This document shows, in pieces, positions 49,239-59,818 of a stretch of DNA of 64,000 bases. This DNA is from Amoebidium appalachense. Its lineage: Eukaryota; Ichthyosporea. A model generated the notes under the pieces. That model was not told the DNA's origin. It ran no database searches and saw only the letters and a program-made list of their open reading frames with translations. The stretch spans positions 5,890,001-5,954,000 of the forward strand of contig CAVNZM010000014.1 in assembly GCA_963693365.1 (NCBI GenBank), given 5' to 3'. The first letter of the stretch is position 1. Each line of letters begins with the position of its first letter. The position numbers were made by a program, and so were the translations under genes.

Positions 49239-50003
49239 TGTTGGACATTGTGTTCATAGAAGCTAGTTCTAGTGCACGTTGTTCCTTCTGTAAGTCAGAA
49301 ATGATTGCATCTTGTGAGGCCAACCTCTGCTCCAGTAGTTGGACTAGTTGCTGCAACTGTAAGTTGTCAGACATAGTGTCGTGTATGATGGGTAACTAGT
49401 CTATGTGTTTTGTGCACTGGAAACGACAGTAGAAAAGTGTAAATCAAACGTTCTGCTTCCCATGTTTGTGACATGGGAGGCACTGCTTTATATAGTCGTT
49501 GGCCACCTCATGGTGGCCTCGTGTGCACCCTGGTGGTGGGCCATGTACAGCATGGCCGAAAAGAGAGCACAATGAAAACAAGTCGTTAAAGATATAAAAG
49601 TTAACTGTGCACGTTGAGTGGCTAGTTAACTTGCACTAAAGCACACAAATAAACGTGTTTAACACACCAATTGCAGTTAAACGTAAATCTTGCTTCACAC
49701 AACTAAAAATATTCTGAGAATATCCGGGAATAAAGCACACTACCACTCTAAGAATAGAATCCTGTGGCAAATATAGACATGACATCATCTGAACCGGGAA
49801 TATTAATTAATGAGCACAATTAGCACGTTGCTAGTGAAGCTCGTCATTGGTACAGTTTTGGCTCAAACATATAACTACCATATATGAATATGACCGTAAA
49901 CAAAAGCTCTATGCACTCGAGTGAGTGTTGAAACAGTTATTCAATTGCTCAGAAACTTTCTCTAACAGACATTGCTAGCCGGGAGTACCAGTGTACTCCA
50001 ACA
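49239..50003 (-). repeat. 3' LTR of the copia element
   Basis: 765 bp, the same as the 5' LTR by eye. It carries a copy of the Gag start (45 codons), which after the LTR end runs 30 codons into flanking DNA (49147-49374); that reading frame is a by-product and not a separate gene. Confidence 0.96.
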
Positions 50004-50018
50004 CCCCTACTCAATTGG
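50004..50018 (-). promoter_or_regulatory. Polypurine tract of the copia element
   Basis: In element sense CAATTGAGTAGGGG directly precedes the 3' LTR. A second copy of ATTGAGTAGGGG lies about 90 bp upstream (near 50090-50102), and a G/A-rich run at 50141-50156 lies shortly after the stop codon. Confidence 0.8.
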
Positions 50019-50189
50019 ATAATTGTGGTATGAATTAATGCAACTGAGCTCGAGTGCTTCAGGTGCACAAAATACAGACAATAAAGATTCCCCTACTCAA
50101 TTTTAGTATGGTACACGTAGTTGCACAGTCGGATGCAACTCTCTCCCCCCCCCTGAAGTATGAGGGCGCAGTTGGTTGATGACGGGTGC

Positions 50190-53100
50190 TCAGCACATGT
50201 TGAGCATCCCCACGGCCTTGGTGAAGAAAGAGGCAGACAGGGCCTTGGTGAACATGTCGGCCTTGTTGTCAGCAGAAGCCACCGGGACCACAGTGATGTT
50301 GCCCAGCAGGTGATGTTCCTTGACGGAGCAGTAGCGGACGTCGATGTGCTTGGTCTTGGGCTTAACCCCCAGGGTGTCCAGCAGGGCCCGGGCAGACTCA
50401 TTGTCCCCATGGATGGGCACCGGGGTGGGCTCATTGATAGGATTAAGGCCCAGGTCGTCCATCACATAGTTGAGCCATAGGGCCTCGTTCGTAGCAGCAG
50501 ACATGGCCACAAATTCAGCCTCAGTGGAGCTGTGGGTGGTGATGGACTGGAGCCGAGACACCCAGGACACAGGGGAGGAGTTTATGAAGAAGACATAGCC
50601 CGTGGTGGAGCGCCGGGTGTCGCGGTCCTCGGCGTAGTCGGAGTCGGAGTAGCCAACAAGGTTGGGGGGGCCGGGACGGTAGACAATACCCAGGTCGATG
50701 GTGGCCAGCAGGTAGCTTACAACTCTGGTAGCCATAGTCCAGTGGGTGACGGTGGGCGCATGAATGTGTCGAGTAAGGACTCCCAGAGCCTGGGAAATGT
50801 CGGGGCGGGTGGTACGCGCAATCCACAGCAGGGCACCGACCAGGCTGGCATAGTCCTCCTTCTTGCTGTAGGCTGGGGTCTTGTTGCTTTCACTGGCCTG
50901 GCCCGGGACGATGGGGGTCTTGGTGCCGGACATGTGGGTGAGACGAAAACGGGCAGCCAAGTCGATGATGTGTTGACGATGGCCCAGACGCAGAGACCCG
51001 TCCTCCAGCCAGGTAAGAGTGTGCCCGATGAGCAGGGTAGGACGACCCAGGTCCTTGGCAGAGAAACGAGCATCCAGCTTGGTGAAAAAATCGTCGATGA
51101 GCGCATCAGTGGCGGCCGTCACGGTGAAGTCATCCACGTAGGCAGCAAGGGCAATAAATGTTGGGGTCCCGGCATTCTTGATGAACAGGCACGGGTCAGC
51201 AGCACTCACAATGAAGCCTTGGTCGAGGAGATGGTCACGGAGGGCCTCATACCACTGGCGCGGTGCCTGTTTTAGGCCGTAGAGCGCCTTGTGGAGCAAG
51301 CCGACAGCATGGGGGGCCGAGGGGTTGACGAAGCCAGGGGGCTGCTCAATGTAGATGGTCTCGTTGACGGTGCCGTTGAGGAATGCTGTGTTGACGTCGA
51401 TGTGGCGCAGAGGCAGACCTTGGGCCACGGAGGTAGCCAAAACCAGCCGGATGGTAGCCAGCGCAGCCACAGGTGACTCGGTGACGAAATAGTCCTGGCC
51501 AGGCTGCTGGTAGTTGCCCCGGGCCACAAGCCGGGCCTTGAAAGCAGTGACGTTGCCGACGTTGTCCTGCTTGACCGTAAAGACCCAGCCGACCGGAATG
51601 ACAGTGGAGCCATCCTCTGGACGGGGCACAAGGGTGAAGGTGCCGTTGTCTTCCAGGGCCTTGAGCTCACGGTGTGCAGCCTCCTCCCATTTCAGACGCT
51701 GGGGACTCTTGAGTGCAGCCCGGACAGTCTTGGGGACAACAATGGTGGAAGCCTTGATGGGTGTTGATGCAGGAGCCGTAGCCTGGGGGGCAAGGGGGGC
51801 CGTAGCAGCAGCCACGTTGGCAGTCGGGCCTCGACGTTGGTCGTTGTACACAGCGCCACTACGGGTCGTCCGGGGGAGCCGATGTGCAGGCTCGGGCAGG
51901 ATCGGAATGTCCAATTGATCACTCGGCGCTGTCCCATTGGCTGACAGACGAGACGAATCAGATTGCTGATCATTCCGGACGATGTGATTGGCTGGCTGAT
52001 TTGACGAATCAGATGACTCCAAAAAATGATGAATTGCCGGTGCGGTCGACCAATCAGATGGGACATCACGGAGGGGGTGCAGAATAGCAGCCTCGTCGAA
52101 CTGCACGTCACGGCTGACGGTCATCTTGTGTGCTGCTGGAATCCAGACCTTGTAGCCCTTGATGTTAGGAGGGTAGCCCACGAAGATGCCCTTGACGGCA
52201 CGAGGCGCCAGTTTCGGTGTATCCTGTTGATGGACGTAGCAGGGAGAGCCCCAGACACGGAGCCGGCTGTAGTCGGGAGGAATGCCGGTCCACAGCAGGG
52301 CGGGAGACGATTGGCTGCCGGTGGCTCGCGACGGGAGCATGTTGCGTATAAAAGCCGCGGTCACAGCTGCCTCGGCCCAGAATCCCACCGGAAGGCCGGA
52401 CTGCTGCAGGAGTGCCCGAACCATGTCGAGGAGGGTCCGGTTCAGTCGTTCGGCAGTCCCATTCTGTTGAGGAGAGCCGGTGGTAGTGATCTGATGGCGA
52501 ATGCCATGCTCACGGTTGTAGTCCCCGAAGGCCGTGCCCATGTACTCGCCCCCCCCGTCGGACTGAAACACCTGCATGGGAACACCGTGTTGGGTAACCG
52601 CCGCCTTGTGGTACGTCACATATGCAGCCAGTGTGTCCGACTTCTTGACGAGGGGCACGGCCGTGGTGTGGCCGGTGAATTCGTCGTGGAACGTCGCCAA
52701 GTACTGAGCACCACCGATCGCGGGAGGGAAGGGGCCGCTGATGTCGCTGTGAACCTTGGCTAGGACCCGGGGAGCTTGGCTAGTTGATTCGGAGAAGGCA
52801 ACACGGTGGGCTTTGCCGAGGGCACAGGGCTCACACACACCCGGAGACTTGGCACCGCCACCCACCAACAGGCCTGCAGACTTGATGACCGAGCGTACAG
52901 CGTCAATGCCAGCATGGCCCAGACGGTAGTGCCACGTGTTGAGGTCGGCAGTAACCTTGAGGATACGCGGAGCAGTGGTGGTTTGGGCGTCCGGGGTTGT
53001 GTCCGCGCGCAGAAGAGACACCGCCATGTGGTACAGCTTGGTGCCGACAGCCGAGCCGGTGGCCAGAATTTGATCGCCGTAGCACAACTTAACGCCGCCG

Positions 53101-54488
53101 CGGGTGTCAAAGCGGGGTAAAACACCGTTGGTAGTTGCCGTGAACACACTGATGAGAGTGTCGGGGATGGAGGGCACGTAGAGTACATCCGTCAGCTGAT
53201 GCACCGCAGTAACGCCGTCGATGGTGCTGGAAAAGAACACGTCGCCCACCCCAAGCACTGCACATGCACCCTTGTCGGCTACTTGGACCGTGGAGTAAGG
53301 CGCCGCACGCATGTTGATGAACACATCGGGCCGGGGGCACACATGGTCAGTGGCTCCAGAGTCGAGGAGCACCTTGTTGGTGCCACAGTCGTTGCTAGAC
53401 ATGAGGAAAGCCCGGGGAGCGGCAGCCCCCCCCTTGCACTGTGCCGTAGTGTGGGTAGTAGAGGCAGGGTGGTTGATGCAGGACCCAGGCAGGAGGGGAC
53501 CACCCTTAGGTTTGCGGCCGTTGGCACGGTTGCCCCCCTTGCACATGGCGGTAGTGTGACTGGTAGACAGTGGGTGGTTGACGCAGGAACCCTTGGGGTA
53601 GGTGCTGGCACGGTTGTTGCCAGAGTTGCTGTGTTGGCCGTTGCCGTTGGGGCACTGAGACTTGATGTGGCCTGGTTTGCCGCAGCCGTGGCAGATGACA
53701 GGTTGAGGAGCCCGTGTGGTGAAGGCGGCCGGCCCGGAGCTGGTAGTCACACGTGCACGTGGGTGGCTGGTCTCATATGCCCGTAGCTGTTGGAGGAGGC
53801 CCATCACGGTAGGCTTGGGTGTCATCTTGTAGGCAATTACAGGCATTTCGTAGTAAGGCACCTTGCCGAGGTCGTTGGTGAGCTTGGTCAGCACTTGAGC
53901 ATCACCAATTTGTGTGCCGTAATCGGCCAGGCGCCGCACGTAGCCGCGGAGTTTCATGGCGTATTTCGTCGCGGTGTCCGTAGGTTCAGGCGTAGAATTC
54001 ATGTACAGCCCGATAAGGTCGTACTGATTGGCCTCAGATTGCTCCAGGTAGTGGGCAGATAGGGCCGACCATATCTCCGCAGGTGTGGTGGTGCGTGTTA
54101 ACCCTAGGATACAACGCACGTCAATCGAGAGTGCTTGCCACAGGTAGGAACGGGCAGTGTCGACCTGTTCACGGGTAGCCGGGTGCTCCGTACTGGGCGC
54201 GATGGTGTGGAGAAGACCAGCACCAGAAAGCTGGACATACATGGTTTCGGCCCATGTGTGGTAGTCCGTGCCTGAATCATTATCAATGCCAGTGAAGAGA
54301 GGGATGTCGACCTTGAACTTGATGGAATCATTACGTGAGGGGCCCATAACCCTGTTGGACATTGTGTTCATAGAAGCTAGTTCTAGTGCACGTTGTTCCT
54401 TCTGTAAGTCAGAAATGATTGCATCTTGTGAGGCCAACCTCTGCTCCAGTAGTTGGACTAGTTGCTGCAACTGTAAGTTGTCAGACAT
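50190..54488 (-). CDS. Copia Gag-Pol polyprotein (1,432 residues)
   Basis: Gag spans about 1-260. A CCHC zinc knuckle (C266, C269, H274, C279) is followed by two identical-spacing C-x2-H-x5-H-x4-C motifs (302-316, 337-351). Protease active site DSGA at 376-379. The pre-integrase finger is H520, H525, C552, C555. Integrase has D582, D644, E680 (D-x61-D-x35-E). Reverse transcriptase has IDVNTAFLNG (1030-1039), KALYGLKQAPRQW (1067-1079) and YVDD (1117-1120). RNase H has D1282, E1323 and D1362. All catalytic residues are present and there are no internal stops or frameshifts. The ATG at 54486-54488 lies inside the 5' LTR; codons 1-45 are LTR-encoded and codons 45-50 (NRVMGP) are the primer-binding site. 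Gag and Pol share one frame, so the Gag:Pol ratio must be set by processing or another route. Confidence 0.97.
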   Translation of the reverse strand: MSDNLQLQQLVQLLEQRLASQDAIISDLQKEQRALELASMNTMSNRVMGPSRNDSIKFKVDIPLFTGIDNDSGTDYHTWAETMYVQLSGAGLLHTIAPSTEHPATREQVDTARSYLWQALSIDVRCILGLTRTTTPAEIWSALSAHYLEQSEANQYDLIGLYMNSTPEPTDTATKYAMKLRGYVRRLADYGTQIGDAQVLTKLTNDLGKVPYYEMPVIAYKMTPKPTVMGLLQQLRAYETSHPRARVTTSSGPAAFTTRAPQPVICHGCGKPGHIKSQCPNGNGQHSNSGNNRASTYPKGSCVNHPLSTSHTTAMCKGGNRANGRKPKGGPLLPGSCINHPASTTHTTAQCKGGAAAPRAFLMSSNDCGTNKVLLDSGATDHVCPRPDVFINMRAAPYSTVQVADKGACAVLGVGDVFFSSTIDGVTAVHQLTDVLYVPSIPDTLISVFTATTNGVLPRFDTRGGVKLCYGDQILATGSAVGTKLYHMAVSLLRADTTPDAQTTTAPRILKVTADLNTWHYRLGHAGIDAVRSVIKSAGLLVGGGAKSPGVCEPCALGKAHRVAFSESTSQAPRVLAKVHSDISGPFPPAIGGAQYLATFHDEFTGHTTAVPLVKKSDTLAAYVTYHKAAVTQHGVPMQVFQSDGGGEYMGTAFGDYNREHGIRHQITTTGSPQQNGTAERLNRTLLDMVRALLQQSGLPVGFWAEAAVTAAFIRNMLPSRATGSQSSPALLWTGIPPDYSRLRVWGSPCYVHQQDTPKLAPRAVKGIFVGYPPNIKGYKVWIPAAHKMTVSRDVQFDEAAILHPLRDVPSDWSTAPAIHHFLESSDSSNQPANHIVRNDQQSDSSRLSANGTAPSDQLDIPILPEPAHRLPRTTRSGAVYNDQRRGPTANVAAATAPLAPQATAPASTPIKASTIVVPKTVRAALKSPQRLKWEEAAHRELKALEDNGTFTLVPRPEDGSTVIPVGWVFTVKQDNVGNVTAFKARLVARGNYQQPGQDYFVTESPVAALATIRLVLATSVAQGLPLRHIDVNTAFLNGTVNETIYIEQPPGFVNPSAPHAVGLLHKALYGLKQAPRQWYEALRDHLLDQGFIVSAADPCLFIKNAGTPTFIALAAYVDDFTVTAATDALIDDFFTKLDARFSAKDLGRPTLLIGHTLTWLEDGSLRLGHRQHIIDLAARFRLTHMSGTKTPIVPGQASESNKTPAYSKKEDYASLVGALLWIARTTRPDISQALGVLTRHIHAPTVTHWTMATRVVSYLLATIDLGIVYRPGPPNLVGYSDSDYAEDRDTRRSTTGYVFFINSSPVSWVSRLQSITTHSSTEAEFVAMSAATNEALWLNYVMDDLGLNPINEPTPVPIHGDNESARALLDTLGVKPKTKHIDVRYCSVKEHHLLGNITVVPVASADNKADMFTKALSASFFTKAVGMLNMC
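54339..54352 (-). promoter_or_regulatory. Primer-binding site, initiator tRNA-Met anticodon arm
   Basis: In element sense GGGTTATGGGCCCC directly follows the LTR. Thirteen bases are complementary to the anticodon loop and stem of eukaryotic initiator tRNA-Met (GGGCCCATAACCC), the site used by Drosophila copia, which primes from a cleaved 5' half of that tRNA, not from a 3' CCA end. Confidence 0.88.
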
Positions 54489-55117
54489 AGTGTCGTGTAT
54501 GATGGGTAACTAGTCTATGTGTTTTGTGCACTGGAAACGACAGTAGAAAAGTGTAAATCAAACGTTCTGCTTCCCATGTTTGTGACATGGGAGGCACTGC
54601 TTTATATAGTCGTTGGCCACCTCATGGTGGCCTCGTGTGCACCCTGGTGGTGGGCCATGTACAGCATGGCCGAAAAGAGAGCACAATGAAAACAAGTCGT
54701 TAAAGATATAAAAGTTAACTGTGCACGTTGAGTGGCTAGTTAACTTGCACTAAAGCACACAAATAAACGTGTTTAACACACCAATTGCAGTTAAACGTAA
54801 ATCTTGCTTCACACAACTAAAAATATTCTGAGAATATCCGGGAATAAAGCACACTACCACTCTAAGAATAGAATCCTGTGGCAAATATAGACATGACATC
54901 ATCTGAACCGGGAATATTAATTAATGAGCACAATTAGCACGTTGCTAGTGAAGCTCGTCATTGGTACAGTTTTGGCTCAAACATATAACTACCATATATG
55001 AATATGACCGTAAACAAAAGCTCTATGCACTCGAGTGAGTGTTGAAACAGTTATTCAATTGCTCAGAAACTTTCTCTAACAGACATTGCTAGCCGGGAGT
55101 ACCAGTGTACTCCAACA
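54353..55117 (-). repeat. 5' LTR of the copia element
   Basis: 765 bp with TGTTGGA/TCCAACA ends, a TATA box (sense ACTATATAAAGC, 54600-54609) and the Gag ATG about 115 bp downstream of it. An additional hairpin GGAGTAC-CAGT-GTACTCC lies at the LTR start (55096-55113). Confidence 0.96.
54573..54671 (-). promoter_or_regulatory. LTR promoter: TATA box bracketed by three hairpins
   Basis: Perfect inverted repeats: CCCATG/CATGGG (54573-54578, 54586-54591), GGCCACC/GGTGGCC (54615-54621, 54626-54632) and GGCCATG/CATGGCC (54653-54659, 54665-54671). The TATA box (54600-54607) sits between the first and second. The same arrangement is in the 3' LTR, 5,114 bp to the left. Confidence 0.75.
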
Positions 55118-55259
55118 AACACCTGCCGTCATGCCTGCACGCACATACCCCCCCAAGGTTGCCCGCAAACATAATTTTCATTGACGAAATTATTTCTAAT
55201 ATGTCATTTTCGATCATGATCTTGCTGAAACCTCCTCCCTTGCAGGGCGGGGCCCGCGG

Positions 55260-56120
<861 letters not shown>

Positions 56121-56310
56121 GCAAAAGTCTCTTTTGAATCTACACATCCCTTCATGCAGACAGCAGCTAAAAATCGAAATATAGTGTATTATGCAAAGAG
56201 CAGGTCACTTATTTAAACATACTGCGCAGCCCCTGAAGTAGTGCAAATTAGGCCCTCGAAACAGAGTGATATTCTAAAAGTTCAATCGTGGAAACAGTAC
56301 TGGCCGGAAG
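56121..56310. other. Unique spacer
   Basis: Unique AT-balanced sequence between the microsatellite block and the GTGCAC-rich repeat. Nothing recognised. Confidence 0.4.
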
Positions 56311-57200
56311 CTTTGAGTGCACACAGTACCTCGTGCAAGCAGTAGGCAGCAATTCACTGAGTCAAGTGCACACAGTGACCATGCATAAGAGAAGGTGCAT
56401 TTAGCACTCGTGCAAGTAGTAGGCAGCAACAAGTGCACACAGAACTACAGTGCACAGGAGTACTAGGCATAAGAGTAAGTGCGCACAGTATATCAAGCGG
56501 TAAGCAGAACTGAAACCCACGGTGCACACAGTACTATCCATAATAGTAAAGTGCTCACAGTGCCTCATGCAAGTAGTAGGCAGCCATTTCATTTAAGTAG
56601 TAGGCAGAATTTTTTTCACTTGCCCGCCGTCGTAGTCACCGTAGGCATAACTTATTAATAAAGTGCACAAAGTACCCTGTACAAGTGGTGCCAGGCAGCA
56701 ATAAGTGCACACAAAACTACAGGCACACAGTACTAGGCATAAGAGTAAGTGCACACAGTACGTCGTGCAAGCAGCAGGCAGCAACTCAATTTATGTGCAC
56801 ACAGTGACTATGCATTAGAGCCTGTCCACACAGTACTCGTGCAAATTGTACAACGGTGCACACAGAACTACAGTGCGCACAGTACTAGGCATAAGTGTAA
56901 GTGCACACAGTACCTCGTTCACGCAGTCGGAAGCAATTAGGGCAAACAGTACTACAGGCACACAGTACTAGGCATAAGAGTAAGTGCACACAGTACCTCT
57001 AGCAAGTAGAAGGCAGCAACAAGTGCACACAGAACTAAAGTGCACACAGCACTTGGGAGAGTAAGTGAACACGGTGCCTCGTGCAAGCAGTAACTGGCAG
57101 CACTAGTACTGAAACCAGTGCACACAGTACTACGCCCAAAAATGAGTGCACACAGTAAGTCGTGCAAACAGTAGGCAGCAGTGGAAGTCACTGTGCACAT
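56310..57200. repeat. Complex minisatellite based on GTGCACACAGTAC
   Basis: About 20 diverged copies of GTGCACACAGTAC(T/C) alternate with two other modules, CTCGTGCAAGCAGTAGGCAGC and AGGCATAAGAGTAAGTGC, over some 900 bp. The order of modules is partly regular, suggesting higher-order units that have decayed. It encodes no sustained open frame on either strand and matches no repeat I know. Confidence 0.85.
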
Positions 57201-58142
57201 AGCACTACCCGGCACGAGCAGACAAAAATAGATACGCACCAACAACCCGTCAGCTCTGCACACAATCTGATGTGATATTGTAGTCAACACAACAAAAAGG
57301 ATACTACCAACAACCGTTTAAGCAGAATGCAATATCACCATACATAAAGTACCAACCCTTTCTGTGCACAATACAGTTGTCCGACGCCTCACAAACAGAG
57401 AATTTAGATACATCAGCAGGGCAAAAGGTACGTACCCCTTCCCCCCCCCCCCCCCCCCCCCTCCCCCGGCCCATTCACCATTAACCGTTCTTTATCTTCA
57501 CGAAGTCAATTGCTGGCTGGGTAGGTGGGGGTGTTTTCGGGATGGTGATTGTGATGGTGGTTTTTATTCTGGTTTTCAAAATTGATTCGTTTATCTATGT
57601 TGGTTTGGGGGTGGGGGGAGGGGGGGGGGGGGGGGTAAGTTGAGGGGGGGAGGGAGGCGGGGGAGGGGGGGGGGGGCTTTAGGAGAGGGGAAGATTAAAG
57701 GCGAGGATAGTGGGGAATTTGGGAGGGGACTGCAAGGGGTGACGGGAGGGGAGGGGGGGGGGGGGGGGGGGGGGGGGAAGGAAAGGAGGGTAAATTAAAG
57801 GAATTTGTCCCGATGTTATCAAAGCTGCGGATGGTGACCCGAGGGGGACACGTTGGGGGGGAGGGGACGGGGGGAGGAGGGGTGGGGTGGGTGGGTGGGT
57901 AGGTGGGGGGGGGGGGGGGGGGGGGGGTATCCGTCTTGTTGCTGAACTTTATTTGTGCCGATGCACATAGTCTTTCGAGCTTTGATTAGCTCAGATCTTT
58001 TCAGCGGGAAAACTTTAACCAACTTGGCAAAGAAGCAGAAATGGACTGAAGAAGTTTACATGCTTTAATTTTTTTAGAAAACTCGGAAGTAAAAAATACA
58101 ATGACGAGCTGGGGTCTGTCTAAGGACAACTGAAAACTGTTT
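57200..58142. repeat. Intergenic: C-run and several G-runs
   Basis: Poly-C (57441-57461), poly-G blocks (57620-57636, 57754-57778, 57905-57927) and unique sequence. The part next to 58142 is the 3' flank of the permease gene. Confidence 0.75.
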
Positions 58143-59570
58143 TTAAACGAATATAACCACCACGGCCACGGGCATAAAGATGACGCCAAACACGGCCAGG
58201 AACCAGGCAGCGTACTTCTTGCCACCGGCCCACTTGCTCTCTGATGGCGGCGCCCATCCCTTCTCGGCATCGGCCTGTGCGTCGTTGTACACAAACATCT
58301 TCAGGTATGCAATGGAAGGAATGATGTACGCAGACAGGGTGCAAGAGGTGGCACCCACAATACCAAACACCAGCCCGAGGTTGGTAACAGTCACAGCGAT
58401 TGCAAGGGTCGTTGCCAGAAGAACACCTGTGCAGATCCAATACACTGCACGTGTCGCATTACCACGTGGACCCGAAACATATTCACCCTTACCACTCAAA
58501 ATAATCGCCTGCATAACCAGATTGACTAAGGCGTCACGCGTCGGATGGAAGAGAACCGGGTAGGACACCGAGACGACAAAGGCAAGCATCAGGCGCGCCG
58601 CAGACACGACGGGGGTGATGGGATAGTCGGTGAGGATGTTAGGGCTGACGTTTGTGCCGTATGTTAGTAACCCGCACAGGCCGAAAGCCATGTACACCAC
58701 ACCCACAAGAGCTACTGAACCTCCGCCCACATAATTCATCGACTTGACGCTGGGCTTCTTTATGACGTTGTAGATAGCCGGGATGTTGACCTGGCAGGCA
58801 AATGCAAAGATGAACATGGGTAGGCCGCGCAGAACACCAAGCCCGTCGTTGCTAACAACCTGAATTGGCCCACGGCAGGTGGCATCATCTTTGCCGTAGC
58901 ATGCGTTGAAGAAATCGGAGGGAGCAACGAAGAAAAGAAGCACGACCACCATGACGTACAGGACGGCAACAATAGCCAGCGTGCTGGTGAACTTGAGCTT
59001 GTCGATGTTGGGCATGCAGGCAAGGGGGGCACCGACCACCGCAAACACGATGCCGATCCAAAAGAGGCGGTTGTAGAGGAAACTGTCGGCAGCAATGGAA
59101 GACCCCGCCACCTGCTTCACAAACTGCGGCAGGAGGTCGCCCACCACCATCAGGTACGAGATGCATGCGCCAATGCACATAAACACCACGGACACATCTC
59201 CCAACCATCCTAGTCGCGGGAATGCCTCCTTAAAAACGCCGCCGTATGACGTGTTTTCGCCTCCGACGCGATGACAACATTTGCTATAGAAGTGAATGGT
59301 GAGGGCAGAGCCGGCCAAAGAGAAAGCAACCAGAACTACTGCCACCAGCCACCCGCACTGGGCGAATGCAAAGGGGAGGGCAAGCACACCAGTGCCGATA
59401 ATTGTGTTTGTGAGGTTTGCTATGCCGCCAAACACAGAAGATTTACGAGAACTGTGGCTATTTTCGCTTCCACCCTGCGTGTTGCTTCCGATGGAGACAA
59501 CGTCACCAGCAGGAGAAACGACCTCCCCAGTCTTGGGCAGTTTATCGTTGTACATGACAACGGAAGACAT
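58143..59570 (-). CDS. Amino acid/auxin permease family transporter (AAAP, SLC38-like)
   Basis: The intronless product is 475 residues, usual for the family. A Ser-rich cytosolic N-terminus (1-44) leads into the first helix with the diagnostic FGGIANLTNTIIGTGVLALP (47-66), the substrate- and sodium-site region of this fold. About eleven hydrophobic helices follow, including 75-92, 127-147, 170-186, 196-216, 248-266, 283-304, 324-340, 378-397, 399-426 and 453-475. A loop near 217-240 has two Cys (224, 232) that could form an extracellular disulfide, as in SNATs. It probably moves neutral amino acids across the plasma or vacuolar membrane with a proton or sodium; substrate cannot be told from sequence. 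The first true ATG is at 59568-59570; a TTG four codons upstream is not a likely start. It is the clearest intact housekeeping-type gene besides transaldolase. Confidence 0.94.
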   Translation of the reverse strand: MSSVVMYNDKLPKTGEVVSPAGDVVSIGSNTQGGSENSHSSRKSSVFGGIANLTNTIIGTGVLALPFAFAQCGWLVAVVLVAFSLAGSALTIHFYSKCCHRVGGENTSYGGVFKEAFPRLGWLGDVSVVFMCIGACISYLMVVGDLLPQFVKQVAGSSIAADSFLYNRLFWIGIVFAVVGAPLACMPNIDKLKFTSTLAIVAVLYVMVVVLLFFVAPSDFFNACYGKDDATCRGPIQVVSNDGLGVLRGLPMFIFAFACQVNIPAIYNVIKKPSVKSMNYVGGGSVALVGVVYMAFGLCGLLTYGTNVSPNILTDYPITPVVSAARLMLAFVVSVSYPVLFHPTRDALVNLVMQAIILSGKGEYVSGPRGNATRAVYWICTGVLLATTLAIAVTVTNLGLVFGIVGATSCTLSAYIIPSIAYLKMFVYNDAQADAEKGWAPPSESKWAGGKKYAAWFLAVFGVIFMPVAVVVIFV

Positions 59571-59818
59571 GGCGCTCGACAAAGGTATTTTTTAGTGCGA
59601 AGGATGTATAATTCGTGTTGAGAAGATGTAAAAAACATAAAAGGGGAAAATGGAAAGGAATATAAGGCAGCACGAGCTTGAGAGATCAGCTGTGGCTTCA
59701 CTGTGGCTTACAGTATGCGCAAAGAGCTTGTGCAAAGTTAAACGCGTTAAAAATGTGCGGTGACTGCGGTCGCACGGGCTCTCCCCTGGTCTGATGACGG
59801 GTGCCAAAAGCCAGCGAC

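Larger units (their letters stand above)
49239..55117 (-). mobile_element. Complete Ty1/copia LTR retrotransposon (5,879 bp)
   Basis: Two 765-bp LTRs (49239-50003 and 54353-55117) align without gaps and look identical by eye. LTRs start TGTTGGAGTACAC and end ATGTCCAACA. The target duplication AACAC is perfect (49234-49238 and 55118-55122). A primer site abuts the 5' LTR, a polypurine tract abuts the 3' LTR, and one uninterrupted frame encodes Gag-protease-integrase-RT-RNase H, the copia order. All this indicates a recent insertion that may still be active. Confidence 0.97.

Noticed and set aside
49147-49374. 75-codon frame identical to the Gag N-terminus
   Set aside because: It is the LTR-encoded Gag start in the 3' LTR running into flanking DNA, not an independent gene.
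54339-54352. tRNA gene fragment
   Set aside because: The match to initiator tRNA-Met is limited to the anticodon arm and sits exactly at the LTR edge, so it is a primer-binding site, not a tRNA gene.
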